From contig JAIKYL010000042.1 of the NCBI GenBank assembly GCA_024683255.1, positions 1 through 12,609 on the forward strand: a DNA stretch of 12,609 nt. Direction: 5' to 3'. The stretch is from Bacteroidales bacterium (GTDB taxonomy: Bacteria > Bacteroidota > Bacteroidia > Bacteroidales > UBA932). The translations under genes were made by a program, and so were the position numbers. Positions 5,191-12,269 of the stretch are shown here, piece by piece. Position 1 is the first letter of the stretch, and the number at the start of each line of letters is the position of its first letter. The notes below the pieces were generated by a model. That model did not search any database. It had not been told where the DNA came from and worked only from the letters and a program-made list of their open reading frames with translations.

Positions 5191-6869
5191 AGAAATTCCT
5201 TACACTGAGCTTCGCCGCCGCGGCCCTTCTGGCCGCCAGCTGTGTGGAAGTGGATAATAGCCTGGGCGAAGATCTTGTAGATAAAACCCTTCTGTTCGAC
5301 ACATATACGGTGGAATTCGATCTGGACCAGATCCAGCTCAAACCTTCCAGCGAACTGTCCGGTTATTCAGACAATCACGTGACCATCGGCGCCATCCGGG
5401 ACGAGGTCTTCGGCCTCACAACCCGGGAAAGCGCTTTCGCCCTCATTCCCGCCCTGGACACCCTGGACATGGGCGTAAACCCGGAGGCCCTCGAATTCAG
5501 GATCTACTTTGCCGCCGACACCATTTCCTGTGCCGATGACAGTCAGGCTCATATTATCCAGAACGTATACGTAACGGAACTTACGGAGCCGCTGGACCTG
5601 GACAACAGGAACACCACCCGCTCCATCAACCATGGAGACAAGCTCATAACAAAAGGAATTCCCGTGTGCAACGGCACCAGCGCCCTCACCTTCTATTTCA
5701 CCAAGGAATATGCCCAGAAGTATGTGGACGCCATCTCCAAATTGGGTCCCGTCTTCAAGGAGCGCCGCTCGGATGACGAAGATGGCATTGACAAATACGA
5801 CGATTATGTTGCCGCACTTCCCGGCATCCACCTCCGTACGGACATCCCGGAAGGCAACGGCGGCCGTATCAACCTGTTCGAACTGTCGGCCCTGTCGGTA
5901 GCCAACAATTACTATACGCAGAACAGCAACAAGGCCATCCTCAAGGTCCGTTCCACCTGGAACGGGGTTCAGAAGGACTCCTCCTTCCTCTTCCTCCCCG
6001 GCGAACCGGCTTTCTTCAATGAAGTGGAAAGCATCAACAACAACGAGAAGTTTTACCAATATGCCTTTAACCGGGTAACCCACTCCACGCAGGAACATGC
6101 CGCAACGGAAGACATCCTGGTAGAAGGCGGCGGCGGTCTCAAACCGGTGATCCTCGCCAGCGAACTCAAGGAGAAAACCCTGGCGGCCATCGCCGGAAAA
6201 CCCGGCAACCAGGACAAGGCCGTAATTGTGAAGGCCTCCATCATACTCCCCTTCGAGATGCCGGAGAACTATCAGGACATGAAGTACTTCCCGTCGGTGC
6301 TCAGCCCCACCGTCCGCACCGAATCAACGGACGATGACGGGAACAAATCCATTTCCTTCGCCGGCCTCACGGACGCCAGTGTGAGCACGGAGAACCAGGG
6401 AGACATAGACCGCTCCAACCTGGTGTATTCCCCGGATATCACCTATCACCTGCAGGAAATCTTGCGCCGCAAGGATCTGGAATCCAATACGGATGCCGAT
6501 ATCTGGCTGCTCACGGTCCATACGGAAAAGGTGGCCACTGCCAACGGAACTCTTTACGACAACGAGTATTATCGGCAAATGCTGTACGCCAACTATTATA
6601 ACAGTCTCTACGGCGGCGGTTACGGTGGATACGGCGGCTATGGATATGGTGGATACGGATACGGCTATGGTGGTTACGGCGGCTATGGCGGCTATTCCAA
6701 CTATTACAATTACATGATGCTGGCCCAGTACATGGCCGCATCTGAGCAGCAGGCCTATAGCTACACCACAGAGCTGGACAAGGACCGCTATTACTGCGGA
6801 AAGCTGTGTGGCCCGGCCTCGGAACGGAAACCCTATTTCCGCGTTACCTTCGCCCTACCCAAGAAATAG
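5187..6869 (+). CDS. DUF4270-family lipoprotein with a Tyr/Gly-rich tract
   Basis: A 560-residue lipoprotein. MKKFLTLSFAAAALLAASC is a lipoprotein signal with the acylated Cys at 19, followed by VEVDNSLGEDL, the start typical of DUF4270. The body is a long, mostly beta-rich extracytoplasmic domain; typical features are the LG-DL start, a 'V-IGA--DEVFG-T--S-F' segment near residues 65-90, and a C-terminal YFRVTFALPKK. The family's function is unknown; it is widespread in Bacteroidota and usually sits beside the half GT5 protein. The ATG overlaps that gene's stop by four bases. Residues 475-503 are almost purely Tyr and Gly, apparently a lineage-specific insertion in a loop, followed by further Tyr/Asn-rich sequence. 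The gene ends just before a bidirectional terminator. The membrane and leaflet are not determined by the sequence. Confidence 0.86.
   Translation: MKKFLTLSFAAAALLAASCVEVDNSLGEDLVDKTLLFDTYTVEFDLDQIQLKPSSELSGYSDNHVTIGAIRDEVFGLTTRESAFALIPALDTLDMGVNPEALEFRIYFAADTISCADDSQAHIIQNVYVTELTEPLDLDNRNTTRSINHGDKLITKGIPVCNGTSALTFYFTKEYAQKYVDAISKLGPVFKERRSDDEDGIDKYDDYVAALPGIHLRTDIPEGNGGRINLFELSALSVANNYYTQNSNKAILKVRSTWNGVQKDSSFLFLPGEPAFFNEVESINNNEKFYQYAFNRVTHSTQEHAATEDILVEGGGGLKPVILASELKEKTLAAIAGKPGNQDKAVIVKASIILPFEMPENYQDMKYFPSVLSPTVRTESTDDDGNKSISFAGLTDASVSTENQGDIDRSNLVYSPDITYHLQEILRRKDLESNTDADIWLLTVHTEKVATANGTLYDNEYYRQMLYANYYNSLYGGGYGGYGGYGYGGYGYGYGGYGGYGGYSNYYNYMMLAQYMAASEQQAYSYTTELDKDRYYCGKLCGPASERKPYFRVTFALPKK
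6609..6695 (+). repeat. In-frame GGY/GY-encoding tandem repeat inside the DUF4270 gene
   Basis: Bases 6609-6695 encode 29 residues consisting only of Tyr and Gly, in units of YGG and YG. Codon use varies (TAC/TAT, GGC/GGT/GGA), so this is not a perfect DNA microsatellite. That suggests selection on the protein composition, not recent slippage alone. Such tracts occur in adhesive or phase-separating proteins and in flexible linkers. Confidence 0.9.
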
Positions 6870-6873
6870 AAAT

Positions 6874-6906
6874 AATAAAAGCCCGGCGCAGTGCCGAGCT
6901 TTTATT
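6874..6906. terminator. Bidirectional intrinsic terminator between DUF4270 gene and acpP
   Basis: AATAAAAGC (6874-6882) pairs with GCTTTTATT (6898-6906), extended by CGGC/GCCG (6884-6887 with 6893-6896) around a GCAGT loop, with one C/A mismatch. The A/T arms supply a U-run on either strand, so it can end both the plus-strand DUF4270 transcript and the minus-strand acpP transcript. Confidence 0.88.
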
Positions 6907-6923
6907 TTGATTGGGGATTATAA

Positions 6924-7169
6924 TTACTCACCCACCTTTTCTGCAACTTTAGCGATGGCGTCACCTACGGTAGCGATACCGCTGGTTTCCTCATCGGGAA
7001 TCTTGATGCCGAACACACGTTCGAACTCCATAAGAAGCTCTACGGTGTCCAGGGAGTCGGCGCCGAGATCATTGGTGAAGCTCGCGGTTTCGGTAACTGC
7101 GGACTCCTCCACGCCAAGCTTGTCAACGATGATATCCTTGACCTGCTTTACGATTTCTTCCTTAGTCAT
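6924..7169 (-). CDS. acpP: Acyl carrier protein
   Basis: An 81-residue, highly acidic four-helix ACP. It carries growing acyl chains on a 4'-phosphopantetheine arm for fatty acid synthesis and supplies acyl groups for phospholipid and lipid A. The modification site is Ser39 in [10 protein letters not shown]; flanking FTNDLG and the C-terminal [14 protein letters not shown] are standard. The length and the ATG at 7169 fit the family. It has its own promoter about 60 bases upstream and a terminator right after the stop. It therefore appears monocistronic, whereas fabF is often the next gene in other bacteria. Here the downstream neighbour is the convergent DUF4270 gene. Confidence 0.98.
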   Translation of the reverse strand: MTKEEIVKQVKDIIVDKLGVEESAVTETASFTNDLGADSLDTVELLMEFERVFGIKIPDEETSGIATVGDAIAKVAEKVGE

Positions 7170-7227
7170 AATTAATCGGTTTAAAGTTTATTACGTTTTT
7201 TCTTATTCTCTTAACGATAACAGGCTG

Positions 7228-7259
7228 CAAAGTTAGTAAATATTTTTTTAAAAATGAAA
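7228..7259 (-). promoter_or_regulatory. Promoter for acpP
   Basis: On the minus strand TAACTTTG (7235-7228) is a perfect -7 element. TTTC (7259-7256), 20 bases upstream, is a one-mismatch -33 element. A T/A-rich stretch lies between them. The predicted leader is about 50 bases, longer than for most genes in this window, and no stable structure is evident in it. Confidence 0.68.
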
Positions 7260-7265
7260 TTCCCC

Positions 7266-8006
7266 CTATTCGTTGCAAGAATCGGGCCTGCTCAGATTGA
7301 GCCAGATACGCAGTCCGTTGAAGGAATTAAGCAGGTAGAAACTGTATTTTACAATGTACACGGGAGCAAACGCCTGGTCCGAAGAAATCCACAGGCCGAT
7401 GGAGGTAATGTTCACCGCCATCCAGAAAATCCACTGTTCCATATAGGCCGTGGACATAAGGAACTGGCCGATTACATTGCACACCAGCGGAACCACATCC
7501 AGCAGTACCGCCACCCGGAGGAACCCCTCCGCGGCGCTGCGGTCAAACTGCAGGATAACAAAGTAAAGGACTATGGTGGCAGCTATGGTAATGCCCAGCC
7601 AACCCCAGCGCATGGAAGGAGTGAGCCGGCGCGCTTTCACCTGGGACTCCCCCTTGGCCCCACGGCGCTTCCACTGCAGGAAGCCCACCAGCTGCATGGG
7701 TACAAAATACAGAAAATGCAGCAGGGCGTTCCCCAGTCCGGACCCTCCGTCCCGCCAGTTCATCCAGCAGGAAATGCCATAAATGGACACATCCAGGAAG
7801 CCGAAAAGGAAGGTGATGATCCACCCGTTGGCCGAGCAGACGGTGGCCAGCACCCCCATGAGCGAGCCAAAGGCCGTAGCCAGCAGCCAGAAGGTCTGCC
7901 CATCGGCCGCACCGCGCAGCTTGATACCGGTAACCAGCACCGTCACCACCGTCATCCCGATGAGGATGAAGGCACTGAACCATTTATTGAACTGTTTCTC
8001 TGTCAT
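7266..8006 (-). CDS. pnuC: PnuC-family nicotinamide riboside (or related vitamin) transporter
   Basis: A 246-residue polytopic membrane protein. PnuC proteins are SWEET-like facilitators that import nicotinamide riboside, with trapping by later phosphorylation. About seven hydrophobic helices are visible. Family signatures are SANGWIITFLFGFLDVSIYG (58-77), CWMNWRDGG (80-88) followed by FLYFVPMQLVGFLQWKRR (98-115), and DVVPLVCNVIGQFLMSTAYM (170-189) followed by EQWIFWMAVNITSIGLW, which gives the typical W--W--VN pattern. I chose the ATG at 8006 because the product starts MTEKQFNKW; the frame is open 31 codons further upstream, but that extension crosses the likely promoter and is not family-like. 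No nadR-like kinase or riboswitch is adjacent. Bacteroidota also use PnuC relatives for thiamine (PnuT), so the substrate is not certain. Confidence 0.86.
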   Translation of the reverse strand: MTEKQFNKWFSAFILIGMTVVTVLVTGIKLRGAADGQTFWLLATAFGSLMGVLATVCSANGWIITFLFGFLDVSIYGISCWMNWRDGGSGLGNALLHFLYFVPMQLVGFLQWKRRGAKGESQVKARRLTPSMRWGWLGITIAATIVLYFVILQFDRSAAEGFLRVAVLLDVVPLVCNVIGQFLMSTAYMEQWIFWMAVNITSIGLWISSDQAFAPVYIVKYSFYLLNSFNGLRIWLNLSRPDSCNE

Positions 8007-8027
8007 TGCAATACCCGCTGATTGCGC

Positions 8028-8035
8028 GAAGATAC
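8028..8035 (-). promoter_or_regulatory. Weak -7 element for pnuC
   Basis: TATCTTCG on the minus strand is one base off TAnnTTTG and lies 21 bases before the pnuC ATG, the usual spacing in this window. No TTTG is found at the -33 position. Confidence 0.35.
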
Positions 8036-8056
8036 AACAATTTTCCATAAAATTTG

Positions 8057-8064
8057 TATTTTTG
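8057..8064 (+). promoter_or_regulatory. -7 element for uvrC
   Basis: TATTTTTG matches the Bacteroidota -7 consensus and lies 27 bases before the GTG start of uvrC. The -33 position has no TTTG. Transcription would begin near 8070, downstream of the ATG at 8066, which supports GTG 8092 as the true uvrC start. Confidence 0.45.
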
Positions 8065-8065
8065 C

Positions 8066-8095
8066 ATGACAGACAATCAGGCACTGGACAAGTGA
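8066..8095 (+). other. Nine-codon mini-ORF overlapping the uvrC start
   Basis: ATG 8066 opens a reading frame for MTDNQALDK that stops at TGA 8093-8095. The stop overlaps the uvrC GTG (8092-8094) in a GTGA arrangement typical of translational coupling. If the -7 box at 8057-8064 is right, the ATG lies at or before the transcription start, so the mini-ORF may not be translated from that mRNA. An alternative is that it was once the uvrC N-terminus, lost through a one-base frameshift. Confidence 0.3.
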
Positions 8096-9885
8096 CCATT
8101 CAGGAAAAAATAGCTCTATTCCCTCATTCCCCCGGCGTGTATAGGTACTACGACGCAGAGGGAAAGGTAATTTATGTGGGTAAGGCAAAAGACCTGCGGA
8201 AACGGGTGGCGCAGTATTTCGTGGCGCCGGAACGGCTGAACACCAAAACCCGCATCCTGGTATCCAAGATTGCCGATGCCCAGTTCTCGGTGGTGGACTC
8301 CGAGGCCGATGCCCTGCTGCTGGAGAACAACCTCATCAAGCAATACAAGCCCAAGTACAACATCCTCCTGAAGGATTCCAAGACCTATCCCTGGATCTGC
8401 GTCACCGGGGACGACTTTCCCAAAGTGTTCATCACCCGGCGGGTGGAAAAGGGAAAGGGCAACCGCTATTTCGGCCCGTACAGCAGCGTGATGCACGCGA
8501 GGAGCCTGCTGGACTTCTTTGGGGAAATGTACCCCCTGTGCACCTGTAACCTTAAAATCAACTCGGAAGCCATCCTGCGAAAGAAGTACCGTCCGTGCCT
8601 TAACTTCCATATCGGCCGATGCAAGGCGCCCTGCGTGGGCAAGATTTCCAAAGAGGAATACGGTGCCAATATCCAGGAAATCGTGCACATCCTGAGCGGA
8701 CGCGGCGGAGAGGTAATCCGGCATTACAAAACCCTCATGGCCGATGCCGCGGAGCGGCTGGATTTCGAACAGGCCCAGGTCTATAAGGACAAGCTCCGCT
8801 CTCTGGAGCGGCATTACGCCAAGAGTATCATCACCTCGGTCACCGATACCGATGCCGATGTCTTTTCCATGGTATTCGACGGAGGCGAAGCCTTCGGCAA
8901 TTTCCTCCGCATCCGCGGCGGCGCCATAGTCCAGAGCCTGAACCTGGGCTTCCGCAGCCAGATTGAGGAGGAGGAAGCCACCCTGCTTTCCACCTTCATC
9001 GGCGAAATTGAAGATAAGTTCGGGGAACTTTCCAAGGAGGTGATTGTGCCCTTCCTGCCGGATGTGGAAATTCCCGGCGTCACGTTCCGTATTCCGCAGA
9101 AAGGCGACAAGTTGGCCCTGCTGGAGCTGAGCGCCAAGAACGCCAAGGAATTCCATTTCAACAGCCTAAAGCAGCGGGAGCACACGGACCCGGACGCCTG
9201 GCGCATGAGCGTGATGCAGGAACTGCAGAAGGCGCTGGGCATGAAAGAATTGCCCCGCCACATGGAATGCTTCGACAACTCCAACATCCAGGGCACCAAC
9301 CCGGTGGCCTCCTGCGTGGTATTCCGCGATGCACAGCCTTCCAAGAAGGATTATCGGCGTTTCAAGATCAAGACGGTGGTGGGCGCCAACGACTATGCTT
9401 CCATGAAGGAAGTGGTGAACCGGCGCTATTCCCGCATGCTGGCCGAAGCCCCAGAAGACCTGCCGCAGCTCATTGTAATTGACGGCGGCAAGGGGCAGCT
9501 GGAGTTTGCTCACCAGGCCCTGGCCGAACTGGGCATCCTGGAGCAGGTGACGGTGGTGGGCCTGGCAAAACGCCTGGAAGAAGTGATCCGGGTGGGAGAT
9601 CCCTATCCGCTATTCATTGACCGGAACTCCCAGGCCCTGAAGGTGCTGCAGCAGATCCGGGACGAGGCGCACCGCTTCGGCATTACCTTCCACCGGGACC
9701 TGCGGTCCAAGGCAGCCATCCAGAGCGCCCTTCGGGAAATCAAGGGTGTGGGCGAAAAAACGGAACAGCGTCTGCTGCTCCGTTATGGCTCCGTGGCGCG
9801 TATTGCCGCCGCCCCCCTGGAAGAACTCTCCGCGCTGGTGGGGGCCGATCTGGCCGTCCGCATCCACGATTATCTGAATCAATAA
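8092..9885 (+). CDS. uvrC: Excinuclease ABC subunit C
   Basis: A 597-residue dual-incision nuclease of nucleotide excision repair, acting with UvrAB at bulky lesions. Domains in order: GIY-YIG nuclease for the 3' cut (about 10-90, with GVYRYY, IYVGKAKDLRKRV); a Cys cluster likely to bind Fe-S (Cys152, Cys169, Cys177, Cys181, in CTCN and PCLNFHIGRCKAPC); the UvrB-binding UVR motif (about 215-240, RLDFEQAQVYKDKLRSLE); the RNase H-like domain for the 5' cut, with Asp395 in CFDNSNIQG, Asp434, Asp464 in IDGGKGQL and His527 in DEAHRF; and a C-terminal helix-hairpin-helix (about 542-597, IKGVGEKTEQRLLLRYGS). The gene is complete. I chose GTG 8092 because the frame upstream runs over the promoter region and homologues begin only a little before FPHSPGVYRYY. 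It is divergent from pnuC, and its stop is three bases from the end of the convergent TlpA-like gene. Confidence 0.96.
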   Translation: MTIQEKIALFPHSPGVYRYYDAEGKVIYVGKAKDLRKRVAQYFVAPERLNTKTRILVSKIADAQFSVVDSEADALLLENNLIKQYKPKYNILLKDSKTYPWICVTGDDFPKVFITRRVEKGKGNRYFGPYSSVMHARSLLDFFGEMYPLCTCNLKINSEAILRKKYRPCLNFHIGRCKAPCVGKISKEEYGANIQEIVHILSGRGGEVIRHYKTLMADAAERLDFEQAQVYKDKLRSLERHYAKSIITSVTDTDADVFSMVFDGGEAFGNFLRIRGGAIVQSLNLGFRSQIEEEEATLLSTFIGEIEDKFGELSKEVIVPFLPDVEIPGVTFRIPQKGDKLALLELSAKNAKEFHFNSLKQREHTDPDAWRMSVMQELQKALGMKELPRHMECFDNSNIQGTNPVASCVVFRDAQPSKKDYRRFKIKTVVGANDYASMKEVVNRRYSRMLAEAPEDLPQLIVIDGGKGQLEFAHQALAELGILEQVTVVGLAKRLEEVIRVGDPYPLFIDRNSQALKVLQQIRDEAHRFGITFHRDLRSKAAIQSALREIKGVGEKTEQRLLLRYGSVARIAAAPLEELSALVGADLAVRIHDYLNQ

Positions 9886-9888
9886 GCC

Positions 9889-10944
9889 TTATTTACCCAG
9901 CGCCTCTGCTACTGCCTGACCGATGGCTTCGCCGCGCATGCCACGCTTGAGGATGGTGCCATCCGGGCCGAAGAGGATGAGGTGCGGAATGGTCTCCAGG
10001 CCGTAAACGGCAACCGGGATGGACTGCGCGTTTACAATCTGGTTCCAGGTGATGCCCCAGTTCTTGGCGGCCGCTATGGATTCCGCGACGGCATCGTTCA
10101 CAGCTATGCTCAGCATGTCAAAATTATCACCTTTGTACTTGTTGTACACCTCCTGAAGATAAGGCGTCTCTTCCCGGCAGGGCGTGCACCAGGAAGCCCA
10201 GAAATCCACCAGGATGTATTTACCCTTGCCCACATAATCCGACAGTTTTACAGTGGAGCCCTCTTCATTCTCGGGGTTCTGGGTTACTGAAAAGTCCAGG
10301 AACATCTTGCCTTCGGCCGTTTTCATCTGATTCTCCAGGCTGGAAATCATATCCGCCACGGTGGGAGACTGCTTCATCTCATTGCTAAGGCCCTGCAGGA
10401 TCTGAAGCATCTGAGCCTCGTCATCCAGCATCAGGGAGGTGACGCCGATAAGGCATAACACATTATCCGGATTGGCGTCAATCAGTTCCATCAGGTGCTC
10501 ATTGAGTTTGCCTTTGTACTCCTTCTCAAAAGCAGCCTTTTCTTCCTCGGGAAGTTCTTCATACTTGGCCCGGTTGTCGGCCATGAACTCATCCGCCCAT
10601 TTCAAAAAATCTGTGTAACGGGATTGAACACCGTTTTTCCGGGAAGAGGTTACCGTTTTCTCCAGCAGGTCGAAGGTGAGGGTTGAGCCGTCGGAAATAA
10701 ACTGCATGGGTTGGCCGTCGGAAACAAAATAGGAGAGACCGCGCACATCGGCCGGAATCCTGGCGTCCAACTTGCCGTCCACAACGTTGATGAGGGTATC
10801 CAACCGCTCACCAACCACAATCTCTACGGCTTCCGGGGCCGATTCCGCATTCGGGTAGGTGCATCTCACCGTTGTATAATCCTTGGGACCGCAAGAGGCC
10901 ATCACGGCGGCAGCGGCCAGTACAAAAAAGAAATTGCGTTTCAT
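9889..10944 (-). CDS. TlpA/ResA-like thioredoxin-fold lipoprotein
   Basis: A 351-residue envelope thiol-disulfide protein. The N-terminus MKRNFFFVLAAAAVMASC is a lipoprotein signal with Cys18 as acylation site. Residues of about 20-95 form a small beta-rich domain like those that precede the thioredoxin domain in many Bacteroidota proteins (DUF4369 style). Residues of about 105-215 are helical and highly charged (KYEELPEEEKAAFEKEYKGK). The C-terminal thioredoxin fold (about 215-351) has FWASWCTPCREETPYLQ with active-site Cys253 and Cys256, and the cis-Pro at ETIP (Pro320). Such proteins reduce or isomerise disulfides outside the cytoplasm, for example in cytochrome c maturation or stress defence; the specific partner is unknown. 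Its promoter abuts the rpsC terminator. It converges on uvrC with only three bases between stops and no terminator. Confidence 0.9.
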   Translation of the reverse strand: MKRNFFFVLAAAAVMASCGPKDYTTVRCTYPNAESAPEAVEIVVGERLDTLINVVDGKLDARIPADVRGLSYFVSDGQPMQFISDGSTLTFDLLEKTVTSSRKNGVQSRYTDFLKWADEFMADNRAKYEELPEEEKAAFEKEYKGKLNEHLMELIDANPDNVLCLIGVTSLMLDDEAQMLQILQGLSNEMKQSPTVADMISSLENQMKTAEGKMFLDFSVTQNPENEEGSTVKLSDYVGKGKYILVDFWASWCTPCREETPYLQEVYNKYKGDNFDMLSIAVNDAVAESIAAAKNWGITWNQIVNAQSIPVAVYGLETIPHLILFGPDGTILKRGMRGEAIGQAVAEALGK

Positions 10945-10973
10945 ATCTGTCAGTTCAATGATTTCTTAGCTTG

Positions 10974-11005
10974 CAAAAATACTAATAATTTCGGTATTAT
11001 AAAAA
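10974..11005 (-). promoter_or_regulatory. Promoter for the TlpA-like gene, abutting the rpsC terminator
   Basis: TATTTTTG (10981-10974) matches the -7 consensus. The -33 position, 19-20 bases upstream, is TTTT (one mismatch from TTTG) and falls within the U-tract of the rpsC terminator. Predicted transcription starts near 10968, giving a leader of about 24 bases. Confidence 0.5.
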
Positions 11006-11031
11006 GCGGGACGGCCAAAAGACCGTCCCGC
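11001..11031 (-). terminator. Intrinsic terminator after rpsC
   Basis: On the minus strand GCGGGACGG (11031-11023) pairs perfectly with CCGTCCCGC (11014-11006) in a 9-bp GC-rich stem with an 8-base loop, followed at once by TTTTT (11005-11001). It begins 22 bases past the rpsC stop. It should stop most transcripts of the S10 operon here, so rplP cannot depend on read-through. Confidence 0.92.
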
Positions 11032-11053
11032 CAAGTACATATCGCTTGATAGC

Positions 11054-11830
11054 TTATCGGCGCTCGCCACGGCCGCCTTCACGGCGTCCGCCTTCGCGAC
11101 GGCCACCACGGCCACCACGGTCTCCGCGATCGCGGCCACCTTCACGGCGACCGGCGCCGGGAGCTGCGGAATTGGCAGCGAAACCGGCGTTGGGGGAGAG
11201 GTCCTGCTTGCCGTATTTCTCACCGTTGCAAATCCACACCTTGATACCCATGGTACCCATCTGGGTGCGTGCCACTGCAAGAGCGTAGTCAATATCGGCA
11301 CGGAAGGTGTGGAGCGGAGTCCTGCCTTCCTTGAACATCTCGGAACGGGCGATTTCGGCGCCGCCTACACGGCCGCTGATCTGCACCTTGATACCCTCGG
11401 CGCCCACGCGCATGGCGGTGGCGATGGCCATCTTGATGGCGCGGCGATAGCTCACGCGGCCTTCAATCTGGCGGGCGATGCTGTCGGCCACGATGGTGGC
11501 ATCAACCTCCGGACGCTTTACCTCGAAGATGTTGATCTGAACATCCTTCTTGGTAACCTTCTTGAGTTCTTCCTTGAGCTTGTCAACCTCCTGACCGCCC
11601 TTGCCGATGATGACACCCGGACGGGCGGCGTGAATGGTGACGGTGATGAGCTTGAGGGTGCGCTCAATGATGATGCGGGAGAGGCTGGCCTTGGCCAGAC
11701 GGCTGCCCAGGTATTTGCGGATCTCGTAGTCCTCGGCGATCTTCTCGGCGTAGTTACCGCCTACCCAGTTGGAGTCCCAACCACGGGTGATACCGATACG
11801 GTTGCTGATAGGATTTGTTTTCTGTCCCAT
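11054..11830 (-). CDS. rpsC: Small ribosomal subunit protein uS3 with RG-rich C-terminal tail
   Basis: A 258-residue 30S protein at the mRNA entry channel. The N-terminus [20 protein letters not shown] is typical. The type-II KH domain shows [13 protein letters not shown] (73-85), and the C-terminal S3 domain shows [29 protein letters not shown] within 130-157 and the [13 protein letters not shown] block. The conserved fold ends at about residue 215. From 227 to 258 the chain is almost only Arg, Gly, Glu and Asp in [17 protein letters not shown] units, longer than the E. coli protein (233 aa) and RNA-binding in character. The ATG is three bases after the rplV stop. Unlike the usual order, rplP does not follow; a terminator does. 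Confidence 0.97.
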   Translation of the reverse strand: MGQKTNPISNRIGITRGWDSNWVGGNYAEKIAEDYEIRKYLGSRLAKASLSRIIIERTLKLITVTIHAARPGVIIGKGGQEVDKLKEELKKVTKKDVQINIFEVKRPEVDATIVADSIARQIEGRVSYRRAIKMAIATAMRVGAEGIKVQISGRVGGAEIARSEMFKEGRTPLHTFRADIDYALAVARTQMGTMGIKVWICNGEKYGKQDLSPNAGFAANSAAPGAGRREGGRDRGDRGGRGGRREGGRREGGRGERR

Positions 11831-11833
11831 AGT

Positions 11834-12250
11834 TTATTTCTCCTCCACTGCTTTTTTGACGTCAAGTACGATGGTAACGTGGTTGGAACGCTTGCGGATG
11901 CGACCGGCGCGGCCCTGCGGGCAGGGACGGATGCGCTTCAGGGTGCGACCCTCGTCCACCATGATGGTTTTGACGATAACGTTACCGGCTTCAAGGGCGG
12001 CCGTCTGCTCGGGGTTTTTGGCTTCCCAGTTGGCAATGGCGCTCTTGAGGAGTTTCTCCAGACGAACGGAAGCGTCACGCTTCGAATAGTGGAGAAGATC
12101 CATTGCATGGTTGACTTCCACGCCACGGATGGTGTCGCAAACGAGGCGCATCTTCCGAGGGGAGGTAGGAACGTCGTTAAGTTTTGCTATAGCGGTCTGC
12201 TTCTTGGTCTCTTTCAGGCGCTCGGCCATCAAATGTTTTCTCTTTCCCAT
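11834..12250 (-). CDS. rplV: Large ribosomal subunit protein uL22
   Basis: A 138-residue 50S protein whose beta-hairpin lines the polypeptide exit tunnel. Visible hallmarks are the [20 protein letters not shown] helix start, the [13 protein letters not shown] segment, and the tunnel hairpin [32 protein letters not shown]. The N-terminal [18 protein letters not shown] is an extension longer than in E. coli (110 aa) and is usual in Bacteroidota. It lies between rpsS (19-base gap) and rpsC (3-base gap) in the standard S10 order, so it is part of one transcript. Confidence 0.97.
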   Translation of the reverse strand: MGKRKHLMAERLKETKKQTAIAKLNDVPTSPRKMRLVCDTIRGVEVNHAMDLLHYSKRDASVRLEKLLKSAIANWEAKNPEQTAALEAGNVIVKTIMVDEGRTLKRIRPCPQGRAGRIRKRSNHVTIVLDVKKAVEEK

Positions 12251-12269
12251 AATGTCAATCCTTTAAACA

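Noticed and set aside
6609..6695. Possible CRISPR-like or non-coding tandem repeat
   Set aside because: The repeats are short, irregular and in frame within an intact coding sequence; there are no spacers.
8007..8099. N-terminal extension of PnuC up to 8099
   Set aside because: It overlaps the divergent promoter region and uvrC start, and the Cys-rich extra sequence is not like the family.
8116..9156. Minus-strand open frame of 346 codons inside uvrC
   Set aside because: Antisense shadow of a complete uvrC; no promoter, no family resemblance.
415..11053. Interpretation of the insert as a genomic island, prophage or defence system
   Set aside because: All genes are common housekeeping or lineage-core families with similar base composition; no integrase, transposase, tRNA attachment site or defence gene is visible.
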